NCBI GenBank assembly: GCA_017795105.1
Contig: CP051247.1
Location: forward strand, 4,868,001 to 4,932,000
Source: Planctomycetaceae bacterium
Lineage (GTDB): Bacteria > Planctomycetota > Planctomycetia > Planctomycetales > Planctomycetaceae
Direction of reading: 5' to 3'
Length of the DNA: 64,000 bases
Shown here: positions 35,107 to 45,100 of the stretch, piece by piece
How positions within the stretch are numbered: the stretch's first letter is position 1
Layout of the letters: every line of letters begins with the position of its first letter
Notes under the pieces: generated by a model
What the model saw: only the letters and a program-made list of their open reading frames with translations
Databases searched by the model: none
Told to the model about the DNA's origin: nothing
Made by a program: the position numbers and the translations under genes

Positions 35107-35646
35107 TTACGGATTCTCGTCCTGATAGTGAATCAGGCTGCAGACATCGTAGTCGGCGAGATGCCGGCGTCCATTGAGGAAGTCGAGTTCGATCAGGAAG
35201 CCACAGCCGACGACATCGGCGCCACACTGCTCGGCCAGTTTAGCACAGGCCTGAATCGTTCCCCCGGTCGCGAGAAGATCGTCGATGAGTAGAACCTTGT
35301 CGCCTTTCTCAACGGCATCGATATGGATTTCGAGGCAGTCGGTTCCGTATTCCAGTTCATAGTGAAACGCGTGTGTGTCGAACGGCAGCTTTTTCGGCTT
35401 GCGAACCGGAATGAAGGAGACGTCGAGCTCCATGGCCAGCGGGGCGGCGAAGATGAAACCGCGTGCTTCGGCGGCCATGATCTTCGTGACGCCGGACTCG
35501 CGGAAGTGATCGGCAAACTGCCGGACGCTTTCCCGCATTGCAGCCGCATTCGCGAGCAGCGGGGTGATATCGCGGAACATGATCCCCGGCTTGGGGAAGT
35601 TCGGCACCGAACGGATGTATTGTTTCAGATCAAGAGTGGCCGTCAT
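35107..35646 (-). CDS. apt: Adenine phosphoribosyltransferase
   Basis: 179 residues, normal APRT length. It starts with the family's IRSVPNFPKPGIMFRDITPLL. AAEARGFIFAAPLA follows, then RKPKKLPFDT near the flexible loop, and the PRPP-binding motif VLLIDDLLATGGT around residue 122. It salvages adenine to AMP with PRPP. Its start overlaps the kinase stop by one base (TAATG), so translation is probably coupled to the kinase. Confidence 0.97.
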   Translation of the reverse strand: MTATLDLKQYIRSVPNFPKPGIMFRDITPLLANAAAMRESVRQFADHFRESGVTKIMAAEARGFIFAAPLAMELDVSFIPVRKPKKLPFDTHAFHYELEYGTDCLEIHIDAVEKGDKVLLIDDLLATGGTIQACAKLAEQCGADVVGCGFLIELDFLNGRRHLADYDVCSLIHYQDENP

Positions 35647-37316
35647 TAACTAGAGCTTTCTGTATTTCGCAGCAGCTGACGAGCTGCATCCACTTCGTTT
35701 TGAGAGGTCGAGTCCCCATCATACAGTTCGATCAGGCTTCGCAAAATTGAACGAGCCTCTTCAACCTGGTCCTTCGCAAGCTTTTCATGGGCTCGCCGCA
35801 ATGCTGTCGTCGCGAGGGGGCGGGAATCGCTGGTTTGCTGAGTTTCGTCGACCTGCCGAGTCAAATCATCGAGGATCTCGCCGATGGCCCGACGCAGTTC
35901 CGTATGATTCTCATCACCTTCCAGCAGACCATACAGATTCCGCAAAACCTGTTCGGCGGCGACGCGATCGCCGAGTTTATAGTATTCGCCGGCCATGCGG
36001 AGGAACCGCTGAGCATCGGAGACGCCGTGGACGCGTTTTCGGCTCAGCCGCGTCACGCCGAAGTCCTGCTTGAGTTCTTCGACCAGGATCTCGGAGAGCA
36101 TTGGACTGACTTCTTCTTCCCAGCGATCGGGATCGTCTTCGACTAGCGGGGCGAGATATTTTTCCCGTGCTTCCGGCCAGTACAGTTTGCCCTTGTCGAA
36201 GAGCTCCTGTCCCCGGGCGAACTTTTCTTCCGGGGAGAGGCTGGTCTGCTGAAACCAGTAAACGCCCCCGGCAATGACGGCGACCAAGAGTAAAACCAGA
36301 ACCCAGGTGTTGTCGAAGTAACGGGCCAGAACCGATCCGGAGTCGGCTCGGTCAATCTCTGCTCGAATCAGATCCCGCATCAGCGTGCCGCCGACCGCGT
36401 TGGGATCTTCTTCAGTTCCGGCGACGATTGTCTCAGCCGTGCCATCGAGGATGTCACCGGCCGTGTCGTCGTGCACGGTGCCCGACATCGACAGGTCGAC
36501 CTTCTTCAGGATCTCCTTGAGTCGCAGGGAAAGCACGTAAGCATCTGGGAATCGCTTGTCGGGGTCTTTCTCAAGGCATTGGCAGACGACATCGTCCAGC
36601 CAGTGCGGAATCTCCGGAACGTAAGTCCGCGGGCGATCGAACTGGCCGAAGCGATGCTTCTGAATGACCTCCATCGATGTCTGACCGCTGAACGGAGGGC
36701 GTGCCGTCAGCATGACGTACATCACCGCTCCCAGGGAATAGATGTCGCTCTTCTTGGTGGCCCGGCGTCCCTGGGCCTGCTCAGGCGACATGTATTCGGC
36801 CGTTCCGATAATGCCCCCCGTCTTGGTGAGCCGGGATGAAGCGAACACCTGGGCGACACCGAAATCGAGCAGCTTGATGTTCTGGTCCGGTGTGATCAAC
36901 AGGTTGGACGGTTTCAGATCGCGATGGATGACCCCGGCGTCGTGAGCTGACTTGAGCGCCTGACAAATCTGAACCGAGAGTTCGACCACCGTGCGCCAGG
37001 GGATGCGTCCCTGATCGCGGATGTACTGATTGAGGGTCTCTCCCTCGACATACTCCATGGCATAGAAATAGGTCTCATTGTCGTCGACACCGCTGTCGTA
37101 TATCTCCACGATATGCGGATTCGAGACCGATTGCATGGCTTCGATCTCGCGGGTAAAGCGGAGAACAAAACCCTCTTCTCGAGCAAGCGAAGCGGGCAGG
37201 ACCTTTACGGCGGCGACCTGACCGGTTTCGACATGGTGGCCCAGATACACTGTGCCCATGCCGCCGGATCCGATTTTGCGTTCGATCTGATATGGGCCAA
37301 CCTGATCCGGAATCAC
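35646..37316 (-). CDS. Transmembrane Ser/Thr protein kinase (PknB/Hanks type)
   Basis: A 556-residue protein. Residues about 8-270 are a complete eukaryotic-like kinase: GSGGMG loop (16-21), ATP-binding K38, HRDLKPSN with catalytic D133, and D151-F-G for Mg. The activation segment ends GTAEYMSPEQ. After a linker rich in Asp/Thr, a single TM helix (VLVLLLVAVIAGGVYWF, about 340-356) is followed by a 200-residue helical extracytoplasmic region, where PASTA domains would sit in PknB; none are visible. It phosphorylates cytoplasmic targets in response to something sensed outside. It heads a unit with apt and the orphan helical gene. Its start is close to that of the divergent sulfatase. Confidence 0.94.
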   Translation of the reverse strand: MIPDQVGPYQIERKIGSGGMGTVYLGHHVETGQVAAVKVLPASLAREEGFVLRFTREIEAMQSVSNPHIVEIYDSGVDDNETYFYAMEYVEGETLNQYIRDQGRIPWRTVVELSVQICQALKSAHDAGVIHRDLKPSNLLITPDQNIKLLDFGVAQVFASSRLTKTGGIIGTAEYMSPEQAQGRRATKKSDIYSLGAVMYVMLTARPPFSGQTSMEVIQKHRFGQFDRPRTYVPEIPHWLDDVVCQCLEKDPDKRFPDAYVLSLRLKEILKKVDLSMSGTVHDDTAGDILDGTAETIVAGTEEDPNAVGGTLMRDLIRAEIDRADSGSVLARYFDNTWVLVLLLVAVIAGGVYWFQQTSLSPEEKFARGQELFDKGKLYWPEAREKYLAPLVEDDPDRWEEEVSPMLSEILVEELKQDFGVTRLSRKRVHGVSDAQRFLRMAGEYYKLGDRVAAEQVLRNLYGLLEGDENHTELRRAIGEILDDLTRQVDETQQTSDSRPLATTALRRAHEKLAKDQVEEARSILRSLIELYDGDSTSQNEVDAARQLLRNTESSS

Positions 37317-37480
37317 AATTCACCTGTAACATACGCAGGAAAGTACGGGCAAGAATCAGGGCAGTCTGGCGGAATTGCTGGTTGAATTCAATCAGACGCA
37401 TCGTCGACGCATCGACTCGACAGGGTTATCATCGAACACTCACCAACGACATTGCGGAATCCATCGAGGAGAGACCGATC

Positions 37481-39112
37481 ATGCCGACCGCCCTGTTAAC
37501 CCGACTCCTGTCCGCCGTCATCCTGCTGCTGCACATCGGCGCCGTTCTGAACGCGGCTGAAGAGCAGCCGAATATCCTCTGGATTACCTGCGAAGACATG
37601 AGTGCCCGGCTGTCGTTCTACGGAGACGACACCGTGAAGACGCCGCGACTGGCTCAACTTGCCGAGGAATCGGTTCGCTACAACCATTGCTACGGGACGT
37701 ACGGCGTCTGTGCCCCGAATCGGCATACGCTCATCATGGGGATGTATCCGAGCACAACCGGAGCGATGGCGATGCGGACCTGGAAGCGGACTTCCGCCCT
37801 GCATCTGATCAAAGATCCTGAACTGCTCGCAATTCCAACATACGAAGCAACTCCGCCGGCCGGGGCAAAATGTTTCACGGAGTATCTGCGGGCCAACGGC
37901 TACTACTGCTCGAACAACTCGAAAGAGGACTATCAATTCCGGACGCCGATTACCGCCTGGGATGATTCCAGCAGGAAGGCGCACTGGCGGAACCGGCCGG
38001 ACGATCAGACGCCGTTCTTCTCGGTCTTCAACTTTACGATCACTCACGAGAGCAAAGTCCACAAACAGTCGTCACCCACTGTGGTGGACCCGGCGGATGT
38101 GGAGCTTCCCCCGTATTATCCAGACACGCCGATCATCCGCCGCGATCTCGCCCGGCATTACGACAACATCATCGCCCTCGACAGTCAGGTTGGCGAAGTC
38201 CTTGACCAGCTTGAGGAAGATGGACTCGCCGATGATACGATCGTTTTCTTTTTCAGCGATCATGGAGACGGACTGCCCCGGGCCAAACGCTGGGTTTACG
38301 ACTCCGGTATCCACGTGCCGCTGCTCGTGCGGTATCCCGATGGCAAGGGAGCCGGTACGACGAACGATGATCTGGTCAGCTTCGTCGATTTTGCTCCCAC
38401 GGTTCTGTCGCTGGCGGGCGTTCCGTTACCGGCACATCTGCAGGGAACCGCGTTCCTAGGCCCGGCAGCCGGAGAAAAGCGGGAATATATCTTTGCGTTC
38501 CGGGATCGCATGGATCCGGCCACGGAACGGATCCGTGCCGTCCGCGATCATCGATTCAAGTATGTCCGGAACTACCGGCCCGATCTGCCGTATATCGCGT
38601 TCCAGCCGTATCGCGATCTGATGGAACTGATGCAGGAGATCCATCGACTGAATGAGGAAGGTAAACTCAACGAAGATCAGTGGCAGTTCACGGCCCGGCA
38701 CAAGCCGCTCGAAGAGTTTTACGACACCGAGAACGATCCTCATGAGATTCATAATCTCGCCGGCGACCCGAAGTGGTTTTCCGAGATGGCCCGGCTGCGT
38801 GACGCTCACGAGCGTTTCTATCTGATGCTTGGCGATCTGGGCGAACTGCCTGAGACCGAACTCGTGAAGCATCTCTGGCGGCCCGATGGAGAACAGCCGG
38901 AGACAGCTGTTCCCGTGATCAAACAACAGGGCGATAAGATTCAGGTCAGCTGCGATACCGAAGGCGCATCGATTGCGTTCCGACGACCCGGCGATAAGAA
39001 CTGGCAGCTCTATGTCGAACCGTTCACTGCTCCGGAGGGAGCTGTCGTGAAAGCACAGGCGATTCGACTCGGCTGGAAGCCAAGTCCGACGGTCGAACAC
39101 AAAGCCCGGTAG
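37481..39112 (+). CDS. Secreted sulfatase with variant CAPNR site (heparan-N-sulfatase-like)
   Basis: 543 residues from the ATG at 37481, which has GAGGAGAG 8 nt upstream. It begins with a signal peptide (MPTALLTRLLSAVILLLHI). QPNILWITCEDMSARLSFYG opens the sulfatase fold. The formylglycine site is C77 in C-A-P-N-R-H, with Asn where Ser is usual. FFSDHGDGLPRAKRWVYDSG and the Trp-Lys-rich TGAMAMRTWKRTS region resemble sulfamidase-type S1 enzymes. The final 65 residues add a small beta domain. It is divergent from the kinase operon with about 160 nt between. The substrate is unknown, perhaps N- or O-sulfated hexosamine. Confidence 0.9.
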   Translation: MPTALLTRLLSAVILLLHIGAVLNAAEEQPNILWITCEDMSARLSFYGDDTVKTPRLAQLAEESVRYNHCYGTYGVCAPNRHTLIMGMYPSTTGAMAMRTWKRTSALHLIKDPELLAIPTYEATPPAGAKCFTEYLRANGYYCSNNSKEDYQFRTPITAWDDSSRKAHWRNRPDDQTPFFSVFNFTITHESKVHKQSSPTVVDPADVELPPYYPDTPIIRRDLARHYDNIIALDSQVGEVLDQLEEDGLADDTIVFFFSDHGDGLPRAKRWVYDSGIHVPLLVRYPDGKGAGTTNDDLVSFVDFAPTVLSLAGVPLPAHLQGTAFLGPAAGEKREYIFAFRDRMDPATERIRAVRDHRFKYVRNYRPDLPYIAFQPYRDLMELMQEIHRLNEEGKLNEDQWQFTARHKPLEEFYDTENDPHEIHNLAGDPKWFSEMARLRDAHERFYLMLGDLGELPETELVKHLWRPDGEQPETAVPVIKQQGDKIQVSCDTEGASIAFRRPGDKNWQLYVEPFTAPEGAVVKAQAIRLGWKPSPTVEHKAR

Positions 39113-39132
39113 CGGCCCGGTAACAGCGGTTG

Positions 39133-39690
39133 TCAGGCGCTCAGGCGGTTTGGGCCGCTCTGATCCCCTTCGGGGAATTCGAGCGTGTAGCCGTGTTCCA
39201 TGTCGTCGTAGTGATCGAGCTCATCGAGAAGCTTGAGCTCCTGTTCGATCTTGTCGACGAGTTGAGCTGCGGTCAATTCCTGCAGCTTGGCCGGTTCGAG
39301 CTGGTTGGGCACCACGGAGTGATCGAGCGTGGAGCGTTCCCGGCGCGGTGCAACCGAATCGGTCGTACGGAGTTCGTGTTCGACCTCGGCCATCAGATAT
39401 TCGAAGCGGTAGGTGCCAATCTGAAACTGGTCGCCGGGACGCAGCAGCGCTTTTCGAGTCGCTCCGCCGTTTACGAGCAGCTTCGGCTCGGGGTGCAGGG
39501 CTTCAATGAGATGCCCGTCGGTGTCCGGGGTGATCATCCCGAACATCATCGGAATTTCGCCAGCTGACAGCTGCAGATGACAGGTGCTTCCCGCTCCGAT
39601 GAGGTACTGCTCGACATCGAGCGCCCGGACCGGAAATTGAGTCTTACCACGTACGATTCGAAGTACCGGCTTGTTGATCCGCATCTTCAT
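39133..39690 (-). CDS. FHA-like domain protein
   Basis: A 185-residue cytoplasmic protein. Residues about 8-105 follow the FHA beta-sandwich: PVLRIVRGKTQFPVRAL, LIGAGSTCHLQL in place of the usual IGR-S-CD, a strand ending HLIEALHP, LLVNGGATRKALLRPGD and QFQIGTYRFEYLM. The Ser is present, but the conserved Arg of GR is replaced (GAGS), so phosphothreonine binding may be weakened. The C-terminal 70 residues are helical and acidic (EQELKLLDELDHYDDME). FHA proteins commonly read Hanks-kinase marks, so the kinase 2 kb away on the same strand is a candidate partner, though they are not in one operon. Confidence 0.78.
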   Translation of the reverse strand: MKMRINKPVLRIVRGKTQFPVRALDVEQYLIGAGSTCHLQLSAGEIPMMFGMITPDTDGHLIEALHPEPKLLVNGGATRKALLRPGDQFQIGTYRFEYLMAEVEHELRTTDSVAPRRERSTLDHSVVPNQLEPAKLQELTAAQLVDKIEQELKLLDELDHYDDMEHGYTLEFPEGDQSGPNRLSA

Positions 39691-40040
39691 GTCAGCATCC
39701 TGCTTAAATCTCGATCCATCAGTCGTTTGCCATCAACGTGCAAGCGCAGCGGGCGTACCCCGGCCACTTCAGATATATCGACCCGGGATTGAGCAAATCT
39801 CAGGGAGGCTGCGAATCTTAACCAGCAAATTCGGAACGTCTCAATCGCAATTCAGTCAGGGTCAATAGGGGGAATGGGGTAGACGGGTGGGACGCGTGTT
39901 GTGGGCCGGCGTGCAATGTGAAGAAATATCGATTGCGTCGAGAATGTGCTTCATATCGATTCTCCGGGTCGCCGATCTAGTTTACAGGCCTCGTTGCGCC
40001 CGCATTCCGAATTGACTGTTCTCTGATTCCGAAGCGTTCT
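39691..40040. other. Divergent intergenic region, FHA gene and glycosylation cluster
   Basis: A 350-nt gap with no gene. It must hold promoters for both sides. The only repeated word I see is ATATCGATT, twice about 30 nt apart (around 39927 and 39955). TTGACT occurs near 40011 without a good -10. No SD is evident just before 40041. Confidence 0.5.
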
Positions 40041-42047
40041 ATGTCACGTCCCGTCGATTTCGAGCTCGCCCTCCAGCTGCATCAGCAGGGGGATTTTTCC
40101 GCCGCGATTGACATCTACGATCAGCTGCTGGAGGCGAGTCGCTCTCCGGTCGTGCTGCATGTTCGTGGACTGGCCGAGCATCATCGGGGGCAGCCCCAGG
40201 CCGCATTGCCGTTCCTGCTGGAGGCTTTGCAGGGCGATCCGCAGATCGCAAAAATTCACAATAATCTCGGTCTGGTCTATCTCGCTTTGCAGCAGATGCC
40301 AGAAGCCGAAGCGGCATTCCGGCAGGCGACGGCTCTGAACCCCGATCTGGCCGAGCCGTGGCAGAACCTGGGTCAATGTCAGCTCAAACTCGGGCAGGCT
40401 GCCGAAGCCGCGGTCAGTTTTGAGGCGGCTCTGAAGCGGCATCCCGAAGACCTTGCGGTTCTCCGGTTGCTCGGCACGGCCTACGAACAGGCGCGGAATC
40501 TCGTGCGATCTGAACAGGTGTGTCGCCGGGCACTTGAGCTGGCCCCCAACGATCCGCATTTACTCAACGATCTGGCCAATGTCCTGTGGCAGCAGCGGCG
40601 TCCTGCCGAAGCCGCCGAGATTTACGGACTGGCAACGCAAATCGACGTCGGCCACTCCCGCATCTGGTCGAACTACGGAGCCGCTCTCCACGAACTGAAG
40701 CGCTGGTCGGAAGCGGAAACGGCCCTGAAGCAGGCGATCCGACTCCAGCCCAACTACGGCGGAGCCCACTTCAACATCGCGAATCTTTACCGCGACATGC
40801 TGAAGCATGAACTGGCGCTCGAGCACTATCGGCAAGCCGTTGAACTGAGCCCGAACGTCAAGGATTTCCGGCTCAACTATGTCACCATGCTGAACACGAT
40901 GGGCGACTTCGAAGAGTCCGCCGTGCAGTGTCGTGCACTGATCAGGATCGATCCCGACTTCGCTCCGGCCTACTACAATCTGTTCACGTTCAACTCTTCG
41001 AAGGTTTCGGAAGAGGAAGTTGCTCAACTCGAGAGACTCCTTCAGCAACCCGGGATCAATGTTGTTGATAAGGCGAATGCCTACTTCAGCCTCGGCAAGC
41101 GATGTGATCAGCTCAAGCGGTACGACGAAGCGATTATCCACTTCCAGAAGGCCAATACCCTCACGCCACGACGCTATCAGTTCCGTTACGAAGACCTGCA
41201 GGCCCAGCTGACACGAATCCGGAACGCATTCTCCCCGGAAACCGCTCCCTGGACACGTCTCCGCGGGGCCGAGAGTGCCCGGCCGATCTTTATTCTGGGA
41301 ATGCCGCGTTCCGGGTCCACTCTCGTCGAGCAGATTCTGACCAGTCACCATTCCATCGGTGGTGCCGGCGAGTTCGATGGCATTCGGCATTTGATCACCA
41401 ATTTTCTTACGCTTCCGTTCCAACGTCGAAATCCGGACTTTGCCGGCTATCCCGCCAGCGTAGAGGAGATCACGCAGAGCTACCTGGACGAGATGGCCGA
41501 TGTTTACCTGAACCGCATGGTCGAAACCGCGGGGGACTCGGAGCGGATTACCGACAAGATGCCGAACAATTCGCTTCAACTCGGGTTGATCGCCACACTG
41601 TTCCCGAATGCAACGGTGATCTACACCTGCCGCGAGCCACGGGACATCGCGCTGTCGTGCTATTTCCAGAACTTCACAACTCATCACGAGTTCAGCTACG
41701 ACATGCGGAACATTGGCAAGTTCTATCGTGAACATGTTCTGATGATGGACTATTGGCGCAAAGTGCTGCCGATCACCATTCACGATATCGTGTACGAAGA
41801 ACTGGTCAGCGACCAGGAAGCCAAATCGCGATGGCTGGTCGAGCAGGTCTGCGGGCTACCGTGGGACGAGAACTGCCTCCAGTTTCATCGAAACGACCGC
41901 GCGGTTCACACCGCATCGCTCTGGCAGGTCCGACAGCCGATCTATCGCCAGTCGGTGCAGAAGTGGAAGAACTACGCGTCTCTGCTTAAGCCGTTTGAAG
42001 AAGAACTGGCCGTGCTTGAACAGCACCGGTCATCCGCTTCCGTGTGA
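40041..42047 (+). CDS. TPR-sulfotransferase
   Basis: A 668-residue protein with no signal peptide. Residues 1 to about 390 are ten or so TPR units (LHQQGDFSAAIDIYDQLLEA, NLGLVYLALQQMPEAEAAF, NYGAALHELKRWSEAETAL). Residues about 410-660 are a PAPS-dependent sulfotransferase: the 5'-phosphosulfate loop G420-M-P-R-S-G-S-T followed by LVEQIL, ADVYLNRM and TDKMPNNSLQLG, TCREPRDIALSCYFQNF as the 3'-phosphate motif, and KNYASLLKPFEEEL at the end. It would place sulfate on a glycan or protein, with the TPRs choosing the target. It is the first of three co-directional modifying genes ahead of fliD-fliS. Confidence 0.92.
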   Translation: MSRPVDFELALQLHQQGDFSAAIDIYDQLLEASRSPVVLHVRGLAEHHRGQPQAALPFLLEALQGDPQIAKIHNNLGLVYLALQQMPEAEAAFRQATALNPDLAEPWQNLGQCQLKLGQAAEAAVSFEAALKRHPEDLAVLRLLGTAYEQARNLVRSEQVCRRALELAPNDPHLLNDLANVLWQQRRPAEAAEIYGLATQIDVGHSRIWSNYGAALHELKRWSEAETALKQAIRLQPNYGGAHFNIANLYRDMLKHELALEHYRQAVELSPNVKDFRLNYVTMLNTMGDFEESAVQCRALIRIDPDFAPAYYNLFTFNSSKVSEEEVAQLERLLQQPGINVVDKANAYFSLGKRCDQLKRYDEAIIHFQKANTLTPRRYQFRYEDLQAQLTRIRNAFSPETAPWTRLRGAESARPIFILGMPRSGSTLVEQILTSHHSIGGAGEFDGIRHLITNFLTLPFQRRNPDFAGYPASVEEITQSYLDEMADVYLNRMVETAGDSERITDKMPNNSLQLGLIATLFPNATVIYTCREPRDIALSCYFQNFTTHHEFSYDMRNIGKFYREHVLMMDYWRKVLPITIHDIVYEELVSDQEAKSRWLVEQVCGLPWDENCLQFHRNDRAVHTASLWQVRQPIYRQSVQKWKNYASLLKPFEEELAVLEQHRSSASV

Positions 42048-42103
42048 GGGACGAAGGAGTCGTTCTTCCCAGATTCAGAATTTAGCCAGCGAGGACAAGG
42101 ACG

Positions 42104-45100
42104 TTGACTCGCCCATTCGATCAAACCCGCACTCAGCCCGTCGATTCGCAATCCTCTTCCGGAGAGCGAACTCCGCATATCGCCTTGCCGCATGATGCGC
42201 TGTCTCTTGCCATGGCGACGCATCAACAGGGAGACCTGGCAACGGCGATGCAGACGTACGAGCAGATTCTCGGCCGGGAGCCGGATCATGCCGATGCACT
42301 GCATCTTTCCGGAATCGTCCTTCATCAGCAGGGCGAACACCGGGCGGCGATCAAACGGATTGAGCGGGCGCTGCAGTTGAAGCCGACGTCAGTCCTTTAT
42401 CGAAAGAATTTGGCTTCGGCTACCCGGGCCGCCGGCGATCTCCCACGGGCACGTCACCTGTGTGAAGAAGTGCTCGCAATGGAACCGAACGACGCTGTCG
42501 TTCAGCAAATGCTCGGCCGGATTCTCGAACAACAGCAGGAGTTTCGTCAGGCTCTGGAACGCTTTCGCAATGCGCTCGAAGGCGAACTGAGTGCCGATGA
42601 CCGATTCGATGTGATGATTCATGCCGGCGATTGCTACTCCCGGCTGGGAGAGCGAAAGCAGGCGATTCGAGTTCTGCAGGAGGCCCACGCAGAGCGTCCG
42701 AATCTGCTGATTCCCAATCACAACCTGGGGCGAGAGTATCACTTCGCCGGCGATCTTGAGCAGGCGGAAAAGTTCTATCTGCGCACTCTGGAGATCGATC
42801 GGAACTGCGCCTCGGCCTGGAACAATCTGGGCGTCATCTATCAGACTCGAGCCGAGTACCAGAAATCTCGCAACTGCCTGGAAGAGGCGATGCGGATCAT
42901 GCCGCAGCTGGCTGATGTCAGTAACAACCTGGCGAACATCTACGAAGCCTTCGGCCTCGAAGATCGGTTGCAGCCGCTCTACGAACAGGCCATCCGTCTG
43001 CGTCCGGAGTACGCCGAAGCGCATCATTCGCTCTCGCAGGTTCATCTTCGCAATGAAGAGTTCGTGACCGGCTGGGAGCTTTACGCCTGGCGGCGGCGTA
43101 AGCAGGAGCACGACCATCGTCCTTATCAGCATCCGGTCTGGGACGGAACTCCGGTCAATGACGGCCGACTGCTGGTCTTCTCGGAGCAGGGGATCGGCGA
43201 TGTCGTCATGTTCTCGACCTGTCTGCCCGATCTGCTGAGCAAGACCGGCAATGTGACGCTGGAAGTCGATCCTCGAATGGAGGGACTGCTCGCCCGCGCA
43301 TTCCCCGGGATCGAAACGATCTCGCGGCCGAACGTTGACCTGGCGACACCGCTGACGGTGCCCGGTGTCGTCTCTCAGATTTCTCTGGCCGATCTTCCAT
43401 CCCGGTATCGTCTCAGTCGCGAAGACTTCCCAAAGCAGAAGTCGATTCTCGTCGCCGACGAAACGCTCAGAAGTAAATGGCGCAGCCGACTGGCGGAACT
43501 GGGAGACGGATTGAAAGTCGGGATCTCCTGGTTCGGCGGAAAGAACGCCGACTTGCAGACTCGACGTGCAATTCCGCTGCGGCAATGGGGGCAACTGCTG
43601 CGGATGGAGGGCGTCCATTTCGTCAATCTGCAGTATGGCGATCATCAGTCAGAGATTGAAGAAGTTTGCAGCCGCGAAGGGGCCACGCTTCACAACTGGT
43701 CCGACTGCGATCCGCTGACCGATCTGGAAAACTTTGCTGCTGAGATCGCTGAGCTCGATCTGGTGATCTCGATCGACAACGCAACCGTGCATTTCGCAGG
43801 GGGGCTTGGAACGCCGACGTGGAGTCTGCTGACAAAACTGGCCGACTGGCGGTGGTTTCACGACAACGAGTCCACACCCTGGTATGAATCGGTCCGCATC
43901 TTCCGTCAGGACACGCAGGGTGAGTGGGAACCGGTCATGCGACGTGTCGCGGAGGAACTCGCTCAACGGGCCGGAGGCGTTGCCATTCCGGAAGCGACGA
44001 AACGATCCGAGAACGTTCCGGCCATTCCGAATCAGCCAATACCCTTAGAAGTTCCAGTGAGTTCCGAGCTCAAGCCGCGATGTGCCGTCATCTCGCCGGT
44101 CGGGCCCGGACATGCTGAGATTTACACTCAGGCCGAGAGCTCAATTCGCAACGCGGCTTTGAAGTCGCCTGGACCGTTTCGTGAAATTGTTCCATTCCGC
44201 ATCGATGACACGGCAGGACAGATTGGTCGATCCCGCGCCCGGAATCATGCCGTTCGGAAGGCCGCCGAGATGGGGATCGAATGGGTCTTCTTTCTCGATG
44301 CCGACGATCTTATGGTGCCGGGCGCGTTCGCTGCGGTCGCCCCCTATCTTGATCGGTACGATGCAATCTGGGGGCAGATATTCAGCTTCGAGGATGGCAG
44401 TCAGCACGCCGTGCAGCGGGAGAATCAGCTTGGTCAGACCGACCGGTTCGACGATGTTCTGAACTCTGATCCGTTTCTGTCATTGCAGATCGGTCACTTC
44501 GTGAAAACGGAGGTTGCGCTTCGGCATCCGTTCAATGAGACACTCGATGTCGGAGAAGACTTCGACTACTACCTGCGGCTCTGGGAATCGGAACGATGTA
44601 TCAAAACCGATCAGGCGTTCTTCGCGAACCGCCGCGGACGGCATTCGACAGGACCGCGAGCAGGGACCGGCCGCGACTGGACCGTTCGTGTGAACGAGAT
44701 GATGCGTCAGCGTCGCGTGAACCGGTTGACCGCTCCGGGGAACCAGTTGACTTCCACGGCCAACGTCGCCGCGCCGATGAAGGTTGCCATCTATGGCATG
44801 ATGCGAAGTGGAACCACGCTGCTCTGTGACAAGTTGACCGTGCCGGGACGTGGTGTTGTTCTGCTGGAACCGAACATTCATATGGCCGGCTGGCCATTCC
44901 ATATCTGCAAGCAGTTGAATGACTTTGGGATCGACGTTCAGGAAGAGGACTGGAAGCGGGCCTCGCAGTCGGAATCGTTTCAGTCGTACTTCAATCGCGA
45001 AGTCCTGCCGCGTCTCAAAGAGCTCGACTACTGGGGCGTCAAAATGGTGAACTTCGCCGACAGCGACAAGTTCCTGTCCGCCTATCCGCCCGAGCATCTG

